A stretch of DNA of 64,000 bases from Streptococcaceae bacterium AF54-32pH5A (GCA_027682205.1 JAQDAD010000003.1:56547-120546), one strand, 5' to 3'. Shown: positions 1 to 8,040, numbered from the stretch's first letter. Notes: generated by a model from the letters alone, not told the origin. Numbers and translations are program-made.

Positions 1-705
1 AATTCATTGAGTACAGAAGAATCCATTAAGCAAGGTGTGAAGTATTTCAGTGAATTATTAGCCAGTAGCGAAAGGCTCAGTGTAGATTTAGAATCGGTTA
101 TCCAGTCCTACAATTATGGTGGTGGTTTCTTAGGGTATGTGGCTAATCGTGGAAATAAATATACCTTTGAACTGGCTCAAAGTTTCTCAAAAGAGTATTC
201 AGGTGGCGAAAAAGTGTCTTACCCCAATCCCATAGCCATACCTATCAATGGGGGCTGGCGATACAACTATGGCAATATGTTTTATGTGCAACTGGTAACG
301 CAGTATCTTGTCACAACAGAGTTTGATGATGATACGGTACAAGCCATCATGGACGAAGCACTGAAATATGAGGGCTGGCGATACGTTTACGGTGGAGCTT
401 CCCCGACTACTTCTTTTGATTGTAGCGGACTGACACAATGGACGTATGGAAAAGCTGGAATTAACTTACCACGAACCGCACAACAGCAATATGATGTGAC
501 CCAGCATATCCCACTATCGGAAGCACAAGCTGGCGATTTGGTTTTCTTTCATTCTACCTATAACGCTGGCTCTTATATTACTCATGTTGGGATATACCTT
601 GGCAATAACCGTATGTTTCATGCAGGCGACCCAATCGGTTATGCCGACTTAACAAGCCCCTACTGGCAACAGCATTTAGTGGGAGCAGGACGAATCAAAC
701 AATGA
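1..705 (+). CDS. orf14: Tn916 Orf14, NlpC/P60 cell-wall hydrolase (5' end missing)
   Basis: This is the C-terminal part of the element's peptidoglycan hydrolase, a conjugation accessory enzyme that opens the wall for the transfer machinery. The reading frame is open from base 1, so the true start lies left of the window; about 234 residues remain of a family protein of roughly 330. The NlpC/P60 domain occupies the second half: the catalytic cysteine is in DCSGL (codons near 418-432) and the histidine in THVGIY (near 580-597). The stop overlaps the next gene in an ATGA arrangement, which suggests translational coupling to orf13. An N-terminal lysozyme-like domain would be expected upstream but is not visible. 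Confidence 0.93.
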   Translation, partial: NSLSTEESIKQGVKYFSELLASSERLSVDLESVIQSYNYGGGFLGYVANRGNKYTFELAQSFSKEYSGGEKVSYPNPIAIPINGGWRYNYGNMFYVQLVTQYLVTTEFDDDTVQAIMDEALKYEGWRYVYGGASPTTSFDCSGLTQWTYGKAGINLPRTAQQQYDVTQHIPLSEAQAGDLVFFHSTYNAGSYITHVGIYLGNNRMFHAGDPIGYADLTSPYWQQHLVGAGRIKQ

Positions 706-1637
706 GAAAGGAAGATTTAATGATGAAATTTAGAAAAAATCAGAATAAAGAAAAACAGATACCAAAGGAAAAGAAACCTCGTGTCTACTATAAGGTCAAT
801 CCTCATAAAAAGGTTGTGATTGCCTTGTGGGTACTTTTAGGGCTTAGTTTCAGCTTTGCGATATTCAAGCACTTTACAGCTATAGATACTCATACTATTC
901 ACGAAACAACTATCATAGAAAAGGAATACGTTGATACTCATCATGTAGAAAATTTTGTAGAGAACTTTGCGAAAGTCTACTATTCATGGGAGCAATCCGA
1001 TAAGTCCATTGATAATCGAATGGAAAGTCTAAAAGGCTATCTGACAGATGAACTTCAAGCTCTCAATGTTGATACAGTACGCAAAGATATTCCTGTATCG
1101 TCTTCTGTAAGAGGATTTCAGATATGGACGGTAGAGCCAACTGGCGACAATGAGTTTAATGTAACCTACAGTGTAGACCAGCTCATTACAGAGGGAGAAA
1201 ATACAAAGACCGTCCACTCTGCTTATATAGTGAGTGTCTATGTAGATGGTTCTGGAAATATGGTACTGGTTAAGAATCCGACCATTACCAACATACCTAA
1301 GAAATCAAGTTATAAACCAAAAGCCATTGAAAGTGAGGGGACGGTTGATTCCATTACAACCAATGAAATCAATGAGTTTTTAACGACGTTCTTCAAGCTC
1401 TATCCTACAGCGACAGCCAGTGAACTTTCCTACTATGTGAATGACGGGATATTAAAACCAATCGGAAAAGAGTACATCTTTCAAGAACTGGTAAATCCTA
1501 TTCACAATCGTAAGGATAATCAAGTCACGGTATCGCTGACAGTGGAGTATATCGACCAGCAGACCAAAGCAACGCAGGTATCTCAATTTGATTTGGTACT
1601 TGAAAAGAACGGGAGTAATTGGAAGATTATAGAATAA
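702..1637 (+). CDS. orf13: Tn916 Orf13, TcpC-like conjugation membrane protein
   Basis: A 311-residue conjugal transfer protein of the TcpC/Orf13 family. These are bitopic membrane proteins of the Gram-positive mating channel that place two NTF2-like domains outside the membrane. A basic N terminus is followed by one hydrophobic segment (residues about 45-65, VVIALWVLLGLSFSFAIF) and then a soluble region. The start given overlaps the orf14 stop. In-frame ATGs at 720 and 723 have a better ribosome site (AAAGGAAG at 707-713), so the protein may be 6-7 residues shorter. Downstream lies the tet(M) leader; this gene is the first of the transfer genes reached by leftward counting from tet(M). Confidence 0.9.
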   Translation: MRKEDLMMKFRKNQNKEKQIPKEKKPRVYYKVNPHKKVVIALWVLLGLSFSFAIFKHFTAIDTHTIHETTIIEKEYVDTHHVENFVENFAKVYYSWEQSDKSIDNRMESLKGYLTDELQALNVDTVRKDIPVSSSVRGFQIWTVEPTGDNEFNVTYSVDQLITEGENTKTVHSAYIVSVYVDGSGNMVLVKNPTITNIPKKSSYKPKAIESEGTVDSITTNEINEFLTTFFKLYPTATASELSYYVNDGILKPIGKEYIFQELVNPIHNRKDNQVTVSLTVEYIDQQTKATQVSQFDLVLEKNGSNWKIIE

Positions 1638-1706
1638 CAAATATTGGTACATTATTACAGCTATTTTGTAATCACGTACTCTCTTTGATAAAAAATTGGA
1701 GATTCC

Positions 1707-1735
1707 TTGACAAATATGCTCTTACGTGCTATTAT
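1707..1735 (+). promoter_or_regulatory. tet(M) promoter
   Basis: TTGACA at 1707-1712 and TATTAT at 1730-1735 with a 17-bp spacer form a strong sigma-A type promoter. It lies about 280 bp before tet(M), at the head of an untranslated leader with nested hairpins and two tiny ORFs. It matches the known arrangement of the tetracycline-inducible Tn916 promoter. Confidence 0.8.
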
Positions 1736-1766
1736 TTAAGTATCTATTTAAAAGGAGTTAATAAAT

Positions 1767-1790
1767 ATGCGGCAAGGTATTCTTAAATAA
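1767..1790 (+). CDS. Possible 7-codon leader peptide (MRQGILK) upstream of tet(M)
   Basis: ATG at 1767 follows AAAGGAG (1751-1757) with a normal gap and encodes MRQGILK. The codons themselves form the 5' arm (1774-1787) of a 14-bp perfect inverted repeat whose other arm is at 1862-1875. Ribosome position on this mini-ORF could therefore control folding of the tet(M) leader. Translation is inferred, not shown. Confidence 0.4.
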   Translation: MRQGILK

Positions 1791-1911
1791 ACTGTCAATT
1801 TGATAGTGGGAACAAATAATTGGATGTCCTTTTTTAGGAGGGCTTAGTTTTTTGTACCCAGTTTAAGAATACCTTTATCATGTGATTCTAAAGTATCCGG
1901 AGAATATCTGT

Positions 1912-1998
1912 ATGCTTTGTATGCCTATGGTTATGCATAAAAATCCCAGTGATAAAAGTATTTATCACTGGGATTTTTATGCCCTTTTGGGTTTTTGA
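1912..1998 (+). CDS. orf12: Orf12, tet(M) leader peptide (28 aa)
   Basis: This 28-codon ORF starts MLCMPMVMHK and ends FYALLGF at a TGA 15 bases before the tet(M) start. It is the Tn916 orf12 leader peptide. In the published attenuation model, ribosome stalling or movement along the leader influences a terminator hairpin (here 1939-1978, inside this ORF) and lets transcription reach tet(M) when tetracycline slows translation. The ORF is rich in Met and contains a Cys; no other function is expected of the peptide. Confidence 0.75.
   Translation: MLCMPMVMHKNPSDKSIYHWDFYALLGF
1939..1978 (+). terminator. tet(M) attenuator hairpin
   Basis: Two 18-base arms (1939-1956 and 1961-1978) are perfect reverse complements around a 4-base loop, and the 3' arm ends in five T residues. 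It lies within the orf12 leader ORF immediately before tet(M), as expected for the transcriptional attenuator. Confidence 0.8.
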
Positions 1999-2013
1999 AT
2001 GGAGGAAAATCAC

Positions 2014-3933
2014 ATGAAAATTATTAATATTGGAGTTTTAGCTCATGTTGATGCAGGAAAAACTACCTTAACAGAAAGCTTATTATATAACAGTGGAGCG
2101 ATTACAGAATTAGGAAGCGTGGACAAAGGTACAACGAGGACGGATAATACGCTTTTAGAACGTCAGAGAGGAATTACAATTCAGACAGGAATAACCTCTT
2201 TTCAGTGGGAAAATACGAAGGTGAACATCATAGACACGCCAGGACATATGGATTTCTTAGCAGAAGTATATCGTTCATTATCAGTTTTAGATGGGGCAAT
2301 TCTACTGATTTCTGCAAAAGATGGCGTACAAGCACAAACTCGTATATTATTTCATGCACTTAGGAAAATGGGGATTCCCACAATCTTTTTTATCAATAAG
2401 ATTGACCAAAATGGAATTGATTTATCAACGGTTTATCAGGATATTAAAGAGAAACTTTCTGCGGAAATTGTAATCAAACAGAAGGTAGAACTGCATCCTA
2501 ATATGTGTGTGACGAACTTTACCGAATCTGAACAATGGGATACGGTAATAGAGGGAAACGATGACCTTTTAGAGAAATATATGTCCGGTAAATCATTAGA
2601 AGCATTGGAACTCGAACAAGAGGAAAGCATAAGATTTCAGAATTGTTCTCTGTTCCCTCTTTATCATGGAAGTGCAAAAAGTAATATAGGGATTGATAAC
2701 CTTATAGAAGTTATTACTAATAAATTTTATTCATCAACACATCGAGGTCCGTCTGAACTTTGCGGAAATGTTTTCAAAATTGAATATACAAAAAAAAGAC
2801 AACGTCTTGCATATATACGCCTTTATAGTGGAGTACTACATTTACGAGATTCGGTTAGAGTATCAGAAAAAGAAAAAATAAAAGTTACAGAAATGTATAC
2901 TTCAATAAATGGTGAATTATGTAAGATTGATAGAGCTTATTCTGGAGAAATTGTTATTTTGCAAAATGAGTTTTTGAAGTTAAATAGTGTTCTTGGAGAT
3001 ACAAAACTATTGCCACAGAGAAAAAAGATTGAAAATCCGCACCCTCTACTACAAACAACTGTTGAACCGAGTAAACCTGAACAGAGAGAAATGTTGCTTG
3101 ATGCCCTTTTGGAAATCTCAGATAGTGATCCGCTTCTACGATATTACGTGGATTCTACGACACATGAAATTATACTTTCTTTCTTAGGGAAAGTACAAAT
3201 GGAAGTGATTAGTGCACTGTTGCAAGAAAAGTATCATGTGGAGATAGAACTAAAAGAGCCTACAGTCATTTATATGGAGAGACCGTTAAAAAATGCAGAA
3301 TATACCATTCACATCGAAGTGCCGCCAAATCCTTTCTGGGCTTCCATTGGTTTATCTGTATCACCGCTTCCGTTGGGAAGTGGAATGCAGTATGAGAGCT
3401 CGGTTTCTCTTGGATACTTAAATCAATCGTTTCAAAATGCAGTTATGGAGGGGATACGCTATGGCTGTGAACAAGGATTGTATGGTTGGAATGTGACGGA
3501 CTGTAAAATCTGTTTTAAGTATGGCTTATACTATAGCCCTGTTAGTACCCCAGCAGATTTTCGGATGCTTGCTCCTATTGTATTGGAACAAGTCTTAAAA
3601 AAAGCTGGAACAGAATTGTTAGAGCCATATCTTAGTTTTAAAATTTATGCGCCACAGGAATATCTTTCACGAGCATACAACGATGCTCCTAAATATTGTG
3701 CGAACATCGTAGACACTCAATTGAAAAATAATGAGGTCATTCTTAGTGGAGAAATCCCTGCTCGGTGTATTCAAGAATATCGTAGTGATTTAACTTTCTT
3801 TACAAATGGACGTAGTGTTTGTTTAACAGAGTTAAAAGGGTACCATGTTACTACCGGTGAACCTGTTTGCCAGCCCCGTCGTCCAAATAGTCGGATAGAT
3901 AAAGTACGATATATGTTCAATAAAATAACTTAG
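2014..3933 (+). CDS. tet(M): Tetracycline ribosomal protection protein Tet(M)
   Basis: A 639-residue translational GTPase related to EF-G that binds the ribosome and removes tetracycline from the decoding site. The N-terminal G domain shows AHVDAGKTT (P-loop, residues about 10-18), DTPGHMDF (G3) and NKID (G4). EF-G-like domains II-V follow, with the C-terminal region that reaches the drug site. The start at 2014 (MKIINIGVL) was chosen over the in-frame ATG at 1999 because GGAGG at 2001-2005 is its ribosome site and it gives the standard 639-residue length. Expression is governed by the leader at 1707-1998. Read-through from here may also feed orf7/orf8, as known for Tn916. Confidence 0.98.
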   Translation: MKIINIGVLAHVDAGKTTLTESLLYNSGAITELGSVDKGTTRTDNTLLERQRGITIQTGITSFQWENTKVNIIDTPGHMDFLAEVYRSLSVLDGAILLISAKDGVQAQTRILFHALRKMGIPTIFFINKIDQNGIDLSTVYQDIKEKLSAEIVIKQKVELHPNMCVTNFTESEQWDTVIEGNDDLLEKYMSGKSLEALELEQEESIRFQNCSLFPLYHGSAKSNIGIDNLIEVITNKFYSSTHRGPSELCGNVFKIEYTKKRQRLAYIRLYSGVLHLRDSVRVSEKEKIKVTEMYTSINGELCKIDRAYSGEIVILQNEFLKLNSVLGDTKLLPQRKKIENPHPLLQTTVEPSKPEQREMLLDALLEISDSDPLLRYYVDSTTHEIILSFLGKVQMEVISALLQEKYHVEIELKEPTVIYMERPLKNAEYTIHIEVPPNPFWASIGLSVSPLPLGSGMQYESSVSLGYLNQSFQNAVMEGIRYGCEQGLYGWNVTDCKICFKYGLYYSPVSTPADFRMLAPIVLEQVLKKAGTELLEPYLSFKIYAPQEYLSRAYNDAPKYCANIVDTQLKNNEVILSGEIPARCIQEYRSDLTFFTNGRSVCLTELKGYHVTTGEPVCQPRRPNSRIDKVRYMFNKIT

Positions 3934-4030
3934 TGTATTTTATGTTGTTATATAAATATGGTTTCTTGTTAAATAAGATGAAATATTTTTTAATAAAGAT
4001 TTGAATTAAAGTGTAAAGGAGGAGATAGTT

Positions 4031-4219
4031 ATTATAAACTACAAGTGGATATTGTGTCCTGTATGTGGAAATAAAACACGATTAAAGATAAGGGAAGATA
4101 CTGAATTAAAAAAATTCCCCCTCTATTGTCCGAAATGCAGACAAGAAAATTTAATTGAAATAAAGCAGTTCAAAGTAACTGTGATTACAGAGCCAGACGC
4201 AAAGACGCAGAGCCGATAA
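4031..4219 (+). CDS. orf6: Orf6-like cysteine-rich KTR protein, probable ATT start
   Basis: The frame encodes about 62 residues with two CPxC-type pairs (CPVCGNKTR near the N terminus and CPKCRQEN in the middle), so it looks like a small zinc ribbon. It belongs to the cysteine-rich KTR proteins found beside tet(M) in Tn916-like elements. There is no ATG, GTG or TTG where the protein should begin. The best ribosome site in the area, AAAGGAGG at 4015-4022, sits 8 bases before ATT at 4031 in the correct frame. A TTG at 4052 would remove the residues before the first cysteine. The stop lies inside the following terminator. Function is unknown. Confidence 0.65.
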   Translation: MINYKWILCPVCGNKTRLKIREDTELKKFPLYCPKCRQENLIEIKQFKVTVITEPDAKTQSR

Positions 4220-4253
4220 AATGAGATTAATACAATCTCATTTTATCGGCTCT
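4209..4253. terminator. Bidirectional terminator after tet(M)/orf6, facing orf9
   Basis: Perfect 20-base arms (4209-4228 and 4234-4253) with a 5-base loop form a strong hairpin flanked by A-rich and T-rich DNA. It sits between the convergent orf6 and orf9 genes and can serve both. Confidence 0.85.
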
Positions 4254-4278
4254 TTCCGTTATGTATGGATTCTTTTAA

Positions 4279-4632
4279 TTAGTCTTCGATGTTTCTTGCT
4301 TCGTTGATACCGCTGGCTAAAGATTCCATTAAGGATAGTTCTTTGTCTGTAAAGCTATCCATGTATTTCTCTATCTGTAATCGTCGGGTGCTTTTTACCA
4401 AGTTATTAGCAGGTAAGAAAAATTCATCAACGGAAACATGAAGTAACGATACAAGGTCATAAAGAACTTGTATGCTGGGGTATTGCCCTTTATTTTCAAT
4501 ATTAGTTAAGTACCGTGGGTCAATTTCAATCAATGCTCCCACTTGTTCACGAGTTAAACCTCGTTTCAATCGAGCTTCTTTAATGGCTAAACCAAAGGCT
4601 CTAAAATCATATTTATCTTCTTTTTTACGCAT
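4279..4632 (-). CDS. orf9: Tn916 Orf9, HTH repressor (Cro/CI type)
   Basis: A 117-residue XRE-family DNA-binding protein read on the minus strand, opposite to the rest of the element. The helix-turn-helix covers about residues 14-68 ([17 protein letters not shown] as the recognition region, then [13 protein letters not shown]). In the Tn916 model it represses the promoter that drives orf7 and orf8 and so keeps transfer genes off until tet(M) transcription overrides it. Its own upstream region is shared with the divergent orf7 promoter, which fits mutual control. The start has an AGGTGG-like site just upstream on the minus strand. Confidence 0.93.
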   Translation of the reverse strand: MRKKEDKYDFRAFGLAIKEARLKRGLTREQVGALIEIDPRYLTNIENKGQYPSIQVLYDLVSLLHVSVDEFFLPANNLVKSTRRLQIEKYMDSFTDKELSLMESLASGINEARNIED

Positions 4633-4836
4633 AGTAGACCACCTCTATACATTTTATTGTTCCTACTGAATTAAAAACAGGTATAGAAAAACGTGTTATA
4701 TGGTTTATAGGTTTATATTTAATAAAAAGCACTACTAAACGCCAATAAAAAAAACCGTTATATGGTAGTGCTATTTACGCTGTTAAAATATTGTATATTA
4801 CTTCCAAATGGCGGTTTGTTGGAGGTCAACGTCGCC

Positions 4837-4908
4837 ATGAAGTACATCATATACAATAAATTTCCTTACATTGGGTTCTTGTCAAAAAAAGTCGTCTATC
4901 TGCAATAG
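4837..4908 (+). CDS. Possible 23-codon ORF (orf10 position)
   Basis: ATG at 4837, preceded by GGAGG at 4821-4825 (gap of 11), opens a 23-codon frame beginning MKYIIYNKFPY and ending at TAG. It lies between orf9 and orf7 where Tn916 maps place a small orf10; I cannot confirm identity. It precedes the terminator at 4960-5001, so it may be a leader peptide for orf7/orf8. Nothing in the residues suggests a function. Confidence 0.3.
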   Translation: MKYIIYNKFPYIGFLSKKVVYLQ

Positions 4909-4959
4909 ATAAGTACGTCCACCAATGTGGTTTTATAAATCATATAGATAGAATAACAG

Positions 4960-5001
4960 AAGCATGTAAACAGAGAAATAAATCTGTTTATATGCTTTTT
5001 T
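4960..5001 (+). terminator. Intrinsic terminator/attenuator before orf7
   Basis: AAGCATGTAAACAGA at 4960-4974 pairs with TCTGTTTATATGCTT at 4983-4997, followed by a T run. It lies upstream of orf7 in the same direction, so it may attenuate transcription into orf7/orf8. Confidence 0.65.
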
Positions 5002-5136
5002 GGCTATTCAGAACTTTTTTACAAAGTTTATTTATCAGTAATGCAACAAATCCCCCTTTCACATTGGGACTAAGAGTGAAAGGAGATAAACGAGCAAGGC
5101 TCACTTCCTTTCCTAGACAGAAAGGGGGTGAGAAAC

Positions 5137-5559
5137 ATGAAACCATCTTCTTTTCAGACCACAATAGAAAATCAGTTTGACTATATCTGTAAACGTGCTA
5201 TGGAAGACGAGCGAAAGAATTATATGCTTTATCTTTCAAGGATTGCAAAGCGTGAGGTGTCCTTTTCGGATGTTGGCGATTATCTTGTTAGCCAGTTTGC
5301 GACAACAGATAACTATTCAACTGACTTTCAGATTTTTACACTCAATGGGTTATCAGTAGGCGTTGAAAATGATTTGTTGAGTGAAGCATTACGTGAGTTG
5401 CCAGACAAGAAACGTGAAATTCTACTGCTGTTTTACTTTATGGACATGAGCGATTCAGAAATTGCAGACCTGTTGAAATTGAACCGTTCTACTGTCTATC
5501 GGCATAGAACCAGTGGACTAGCCTTAATTAAAAAGTTTATGGAGGAATTTGAAGAATGA
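5137..5559 (+). CDS. orf7: Tn916 Orf7, sigma-70-like regulator
   Basis: A 140-residue small sigma-factor-like protein. The C-terminal half has a region-4 type helix-turn-helix (LRELPDKKREILLLFYF, then MSDSEIADLLKLNRSTVYRH, residues about 88-128). In Tn916, orf7 and orf8 act together as positive regulators that read through int and, after circularisation, into the transfer genes. The ATG at 5137 was preferred to the GTG at 5128 because AAAGGGGGTG at 5121-5130 is the ribosome site of the ATG. The stop overlaps the orf8 start by four bases, so the two are translationally coupled. Confidence 0.92.
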   Translation: MKPSSFQTTIENQFDYICKRAMEDERKNYMLYLSRIAKREVSFSDVGDYLVSQFATTDNYSTDFQIFTLNGLSVGVENDLLSEALRELPDKKREILLLFYFMDMSDSEIADLLKLNRSTVYRHRTSGLALIKKFMEEFEE

Positions 5560-5786
5560 AAACACAATATCCTATGATTCCCTTTCCTCTCATTGTAAAG
5601 GCAACAGATGGCGATACCGAAGCGATTAACCAGATTCTACATCATTACAGAGGGTACATAACGAAGCGTTCCCTACGACTTATGAAAGATGAATATGGCA
5701 ATCAAAGTATGGTCGTTGATGAAGTCTTACGTGGAAGAATGGAAACCAGACTGATTACAAAGATTTTGTCATTTGAAATTAAGTAA
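5556..5786 (+). CDS. orf8: Tn916 Orf8, helix-turn-helix regulator
   Basis: A 76-residue protein starting in an ATGA overlap with orf7. It resembles the short HTH_16 family of conjugative-transposon regulators (KATDGDTEAINQILHHYRGY near the N terminus). It is thought to work with Orf7 to activate the excision and transfer genes. Its length and sequence are the usual Tn916 form, with no truncation. A palindrome-rich untranslated region follows before xis, so orf8 and xis may be on one transcript separated by regulatory RNA. Confidence 0.9.
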   Translation: MKTQYPMIPFPLIVKATDGDTEAINQILHHYRGYITKRSLRLMKDEYGNQSMVVDEVLRGRMETRLITKILSFEIK

Positions 5787-5905
5787 TATCCTCTCTCCTT
5801 TCGTGGAAGCGTGCTAAACCATTCCACGCTTCCCGAACAGGGAGGTTTGTTATTCCACCAAAGCATATTGAGCTTTCAATGTGTTTTGATAGGCTAACGA
5901 GCCAT

Positions 5906-6232
5906 TGTTCTTTGAAAACTGAATAAAAGTAATCGAATACGTTTCGATAAGAAAAGAGCCAACGGAACTAACCGCCATGACCTATCTTATAAAGATAGCG
6001 AGCGATTCATGTTAGTGATCCGAGAAGCAATCTTTAGCAGGATTGCCTGCAACGACATTCTTATCGTGATAATGATACTCCCATACAGTCAATAGTCCGA
6101 GCGTGATAAAACCGTCGCAGGCAATGAGTATGGCTACATGAGAACCATGCAGGGGTGGAACTCCCGTGAGCTTTGCTAAAGCTGTTCGATTGCTGGTAAA
6201 ACAACTTTTATGAAATCCAAATAAGTGATTTG
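5906..6232 (+). ncRNA. Putative structured RNA upstream of xis
   Basis: No coding frame is convincing here, but the plus strand folds well. A boxA-like TGTTCTTTGAAAACTG begins at 5906. ACTAA/CATGA (5967-5980) pair with TCATG/TTAGT (6007-6016) around an inner CTATCTT/AAGATAG hairpin (5982-5998). A 12-base arm at 6043-6054 pairs at 11 positions with 6113-6124. CCATAC (6081-6086), inside that stem, can pair with GTATGG (6128-6133) outside it, which would be a pseudoknot. AGCTTT/AAAGCT forms a last hairpin near 6170. The region ends at the xis ribosome site. Function is not known to me; a leader controlling excision is one possibility. Confidence 0.45.
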
Positions 6233-6246
6233 GAAAGGAGGATTTT

Positions 6247-6450
6247 ATGAAGCAGACTGACATTCCTATTTGGGAACGTTATACCCTAACCATTGAAGAA
6301 GCGTCAAAATATTTTCGTATTGGCGAAAACAAGCTACGACGCTTGGCAGAGGAAAATAAAAATGCAAATTGGCTGATTATGAATGGCAATCGTATTCAGA
6401 TTAAACGAAAACAATTTGAAAAAATTATAGATACATTGGACGCAATCTAG
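6247..6450 (+). CDS. xis: Tn916 excisionase Xis
   Basis: A 67-residue basic winged-helix recombination directionality factor. It binds near the element's ends and favours Int-mediated excision over integration. The sequence beginning [19 protein letters not shown], with the helix-turn-helix [18 protein letters not shown], is the Tn916 excisionase. A strong AAAGGAGG site lies 7-8 bases before the ATG. It is followed after 81 bases by int in the same direction, the standard module. The structured region at 5906-6232 is directly upstream and could set its translation. Confidence 0.96.
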
Positions 6451-6531
6451 CGTCGCCAAAGGGTCTTGTATATGATAAAATAGTATTAAGTCGTATCAAG
6501 GCTCTTTCCATAAAGGAAAGGAGCAAATGCC

Positions 6532-7749
6532 ATGTCAGAAAAAAGACGTGACAATAAAGGTCGAATCTTAAAGACTGGAGAGAGCCAACGAAAAGACGGA
6601 AGATACTTATACAAATATATAGATTCATTTGGAGAACCGCAATTTGTTTACTCGTGGAAACTTGTGGCTACAGACCGAGTACCAGCAGGAAAGCGTGATT
6701 GTATCTCACTTAGAGAGAAAATCGCAGAGTTACAGAAAGACATTCATGATGGTATTGATGTTGTAGGAAAGAAAATGACACTCTGCCAGCTTTACGCAAA
6801 ACAGAACGCTCAAAGACCAAAGGTTAGAAAAAACACTGAAACTGGACGCAAATATCTTATGGATATTTTGAAGAAAGACAAGTTAGGTGTAAGAAGTATT
6901 GACAGTATTAAGCCATCAGACGCTAAAGAATGGGCTATTAGAATGAGTGAAAATGGTTATGCTTATCAAACCATCAATAACTACAAACGTTCTTTAAAGG
7001 CTTCATTCTATATTGCTATACAAGATGATTGTGTTCGGAAGAATCCATTTGACTTTCAACTGAAAGCAGTTCTTGATGATGATACTGTCCCTAAGACCGT
7101 ACTAACAGAAGAACAGGAAGAAAAACTGTTAGCCTTTGCAAAAGCTGATAAAACCTACAGCAAAAATTATGATGAAATTCTGATACTCTTAAAAACAGGT
7201 CTTCGTATTTCAGAGTTTGGTGGTTTGACACTTCCAGATTTAGATTTTGAGAATCGTCTTGTCAATATAGACCATCAGCTATTGAGAGATACTGAAATTG
7301 GGTACTACATTGAAACACCAAAGACCAAAAGTGGCGAACGTCAAGTTCCTATGGTTGAAGAAGCCTATCAAGCATTTAAGCGAGTGTTAGCGAATCGAAA
7401 GAATGATAAGCGTGTTGAGATTGATGGATATAGTGATTTCCTCTTTCTTAATAGAAAGAACTATCCAAAAGTGGCAAGTGATTACAACGGCATGATGAAA
7501 GGTCTTGTTAAGAAATACAATAAGTATAACGAGGATAAATTGCCACACATCACTCCACATAGTTTGCGACATACATTCTGTACCAACTATGCAAATGCAG
7601 GAATGAATCCAAAGGCATTACAGTACATTATGGGACATGCTAATATAGCCATGACGCTGAACTATTACGCACATGCAACATTCGATTCTGCAATGGCAGA
7701 AATGAAACGCTTGAATAAAGAGAAGCAACAGGAGCGTCTTGTTGCTTAG
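6532..7749 (+). CDS. int: Tn916 integrase (tyrosine recombinase)
   Basis: A 405-residue tyrosine recombinase that excises and integrates the element. The N-terminal domain (about residues 1-75) binds the internal DR2 repeats; a core-binding SAM-like domain and the catalytic domain follow. Visible catalytic signatures are LKTGLRISEFGGLT (first Arg), HSLRHTFCTNYA (His-x-x-Arg), IMGHANIAMT (His) and LNYYAHAT, whose second Tyr is Tyr379, the nucleophile. AAAGGAG at 6517-6523 precedes the ATG. The length is the full Tn916 length, so the element is probably still able to move. Repeats following the stop belong to the right end. Confidence 0.97.
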   Translation: MSEKRRDNKGRILKTGESQRKDGRYLYKYIDSFGEPQFVYSWKLVATDRVPAGKRDCISLREKIAELQKDIHDGIDVVGKKMTLCQLYAKQNAQRPKVRKNTETGRKYLMDILKKDKLGVRSIDSIKPSDAKEWAIRMSENGYAYQTINNYKRSLKASFYIAIQDDCVRKNPFDFQLKAVLDDDTVPKTVLTEEQEEKLLAFAKADKTYSKNYDEILILLKTGLRISEFGGLTLPDLDFENRLVNIDHQLLRDTEIGYYIETPKTKSGERQVPMVEEAYQAFKRVLANRKNDKRVEIDGYSDFLFLNRKNYPKVASDYNGMMKGLVKKYNKYNEDKLPHITPHSLRHTFCTNYANAGMNPKALQYIMGHANIAMTLNYYAHATFDSAMAEMKRLNKEKQQERLVA

Positions 7750-7937
7750 TAGTACAAATGAATTTACTACTTATTTACCACTTCTGACAGCTAAGACATG
7801 AGGAAATATGCAAAGAAACGTGAAGTATCTTCCTACAGTAAAAATACTCGAAAGCACATAGAATAAGGCTTTACGAGCATTTAAGAAAATATAAAAAGAT
7901 AATTAGAAATTTATACTTTGTTTGTATCTAAAAAAAT
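7748..7937. repeat. Right terminal region of the Tn916-like element
   Basis: This A+T-rich stretch after int contains AGTAGTA (7748-7754) with its inverse TACTACT (7765-7771), and a looser inverted pair CTCGAAAGC / GCTTTACGAG further right. These are candidate Int/Xis arm-binding sites. The exact element boundary within roughly 7915-7945 cannot be fixed without an empty-site sequence. Confidence 0.5.
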
Positions 7938-7952
7938 AGTTTTTCTTTTCTA

Positions 7953-8040
7953 CGGAAGACATGGGATTCGAACCCACGCACGCTGTTACACGCCTACCGC
8001 GTTTCCAACACGGCCTCTTAAGCCTCTTGAGTAATCTTCC
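7953..8040 (-). tRNA. tRNA-Ser (anticodon GGA)
   Basis: An 88-nt class II tRNA on the minus strand. The acceptor stem is GGAAGAT (8040-8034) with GTCTTCC (7960-7954), and G is the discriminator. The anticodon loop reads TTGGAAA, giving GGA (UCC/UCU codons). There is a long variable arm, as serine tRNAs have, and a GGTTCGAATCC T arm. No CCA is encoded. The conjugative element ends about 15-30 bp from its 3' end. Confidence 0.95.

Larger units (their letters stand above)
4633..5136. promoter_or_regulatory. Divergent orf9/orf7 control region
   Basis: This 504-bp gap has no long gene. It holds an 8-bp inverted repeat (AGCACTAC at 4728-4735, GTAGTGCT at 4765-4772), a possible short ORF at 4837-4908, an intrinsic terminator at 4960-5001, and the ribosome site of orf7. 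The repeats are candidates for the Orf9 operator. The position between divergent repressor and activator genes is what the Tn916 switch requires. Confidence 0.5.
1..7937 (+). mobile_element. Tn916-family integrative conjugative element, right part
   Basis: The gene order orf14-orf13-orf12/tet(M)-orf6-orf9-orf7-orf8-xis-int, all recognised by protein sequence, is the regulatory, resistance and recombination end of Tn916. The left part (the rest of the conjugation genes and oriT) lies outside the window. The right end is approximate: A+T-rich DNA runs from the int stop to about 7937, just before the 3' end of a tRNA-Ser gene. I did not see the left junction, so a coupling sequence or target duplication cannot be defined. 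tet(M) is the only resistance gene seen; there is no erm(B) or aphA-3 cargo in the visible part. Confidence 0.93.

Noticed and set aside
6012..6263. 83-codon minus-strand frame between orf8 and xis
   Set aside because: Its start lies within xis on the other strand, it has no ribosome site, its residue mix is Cys/His/Phe-rich like a random frame, and the plus strand folds into RNA. Older maps may list an orf5 near here, but I cannot support a protein.
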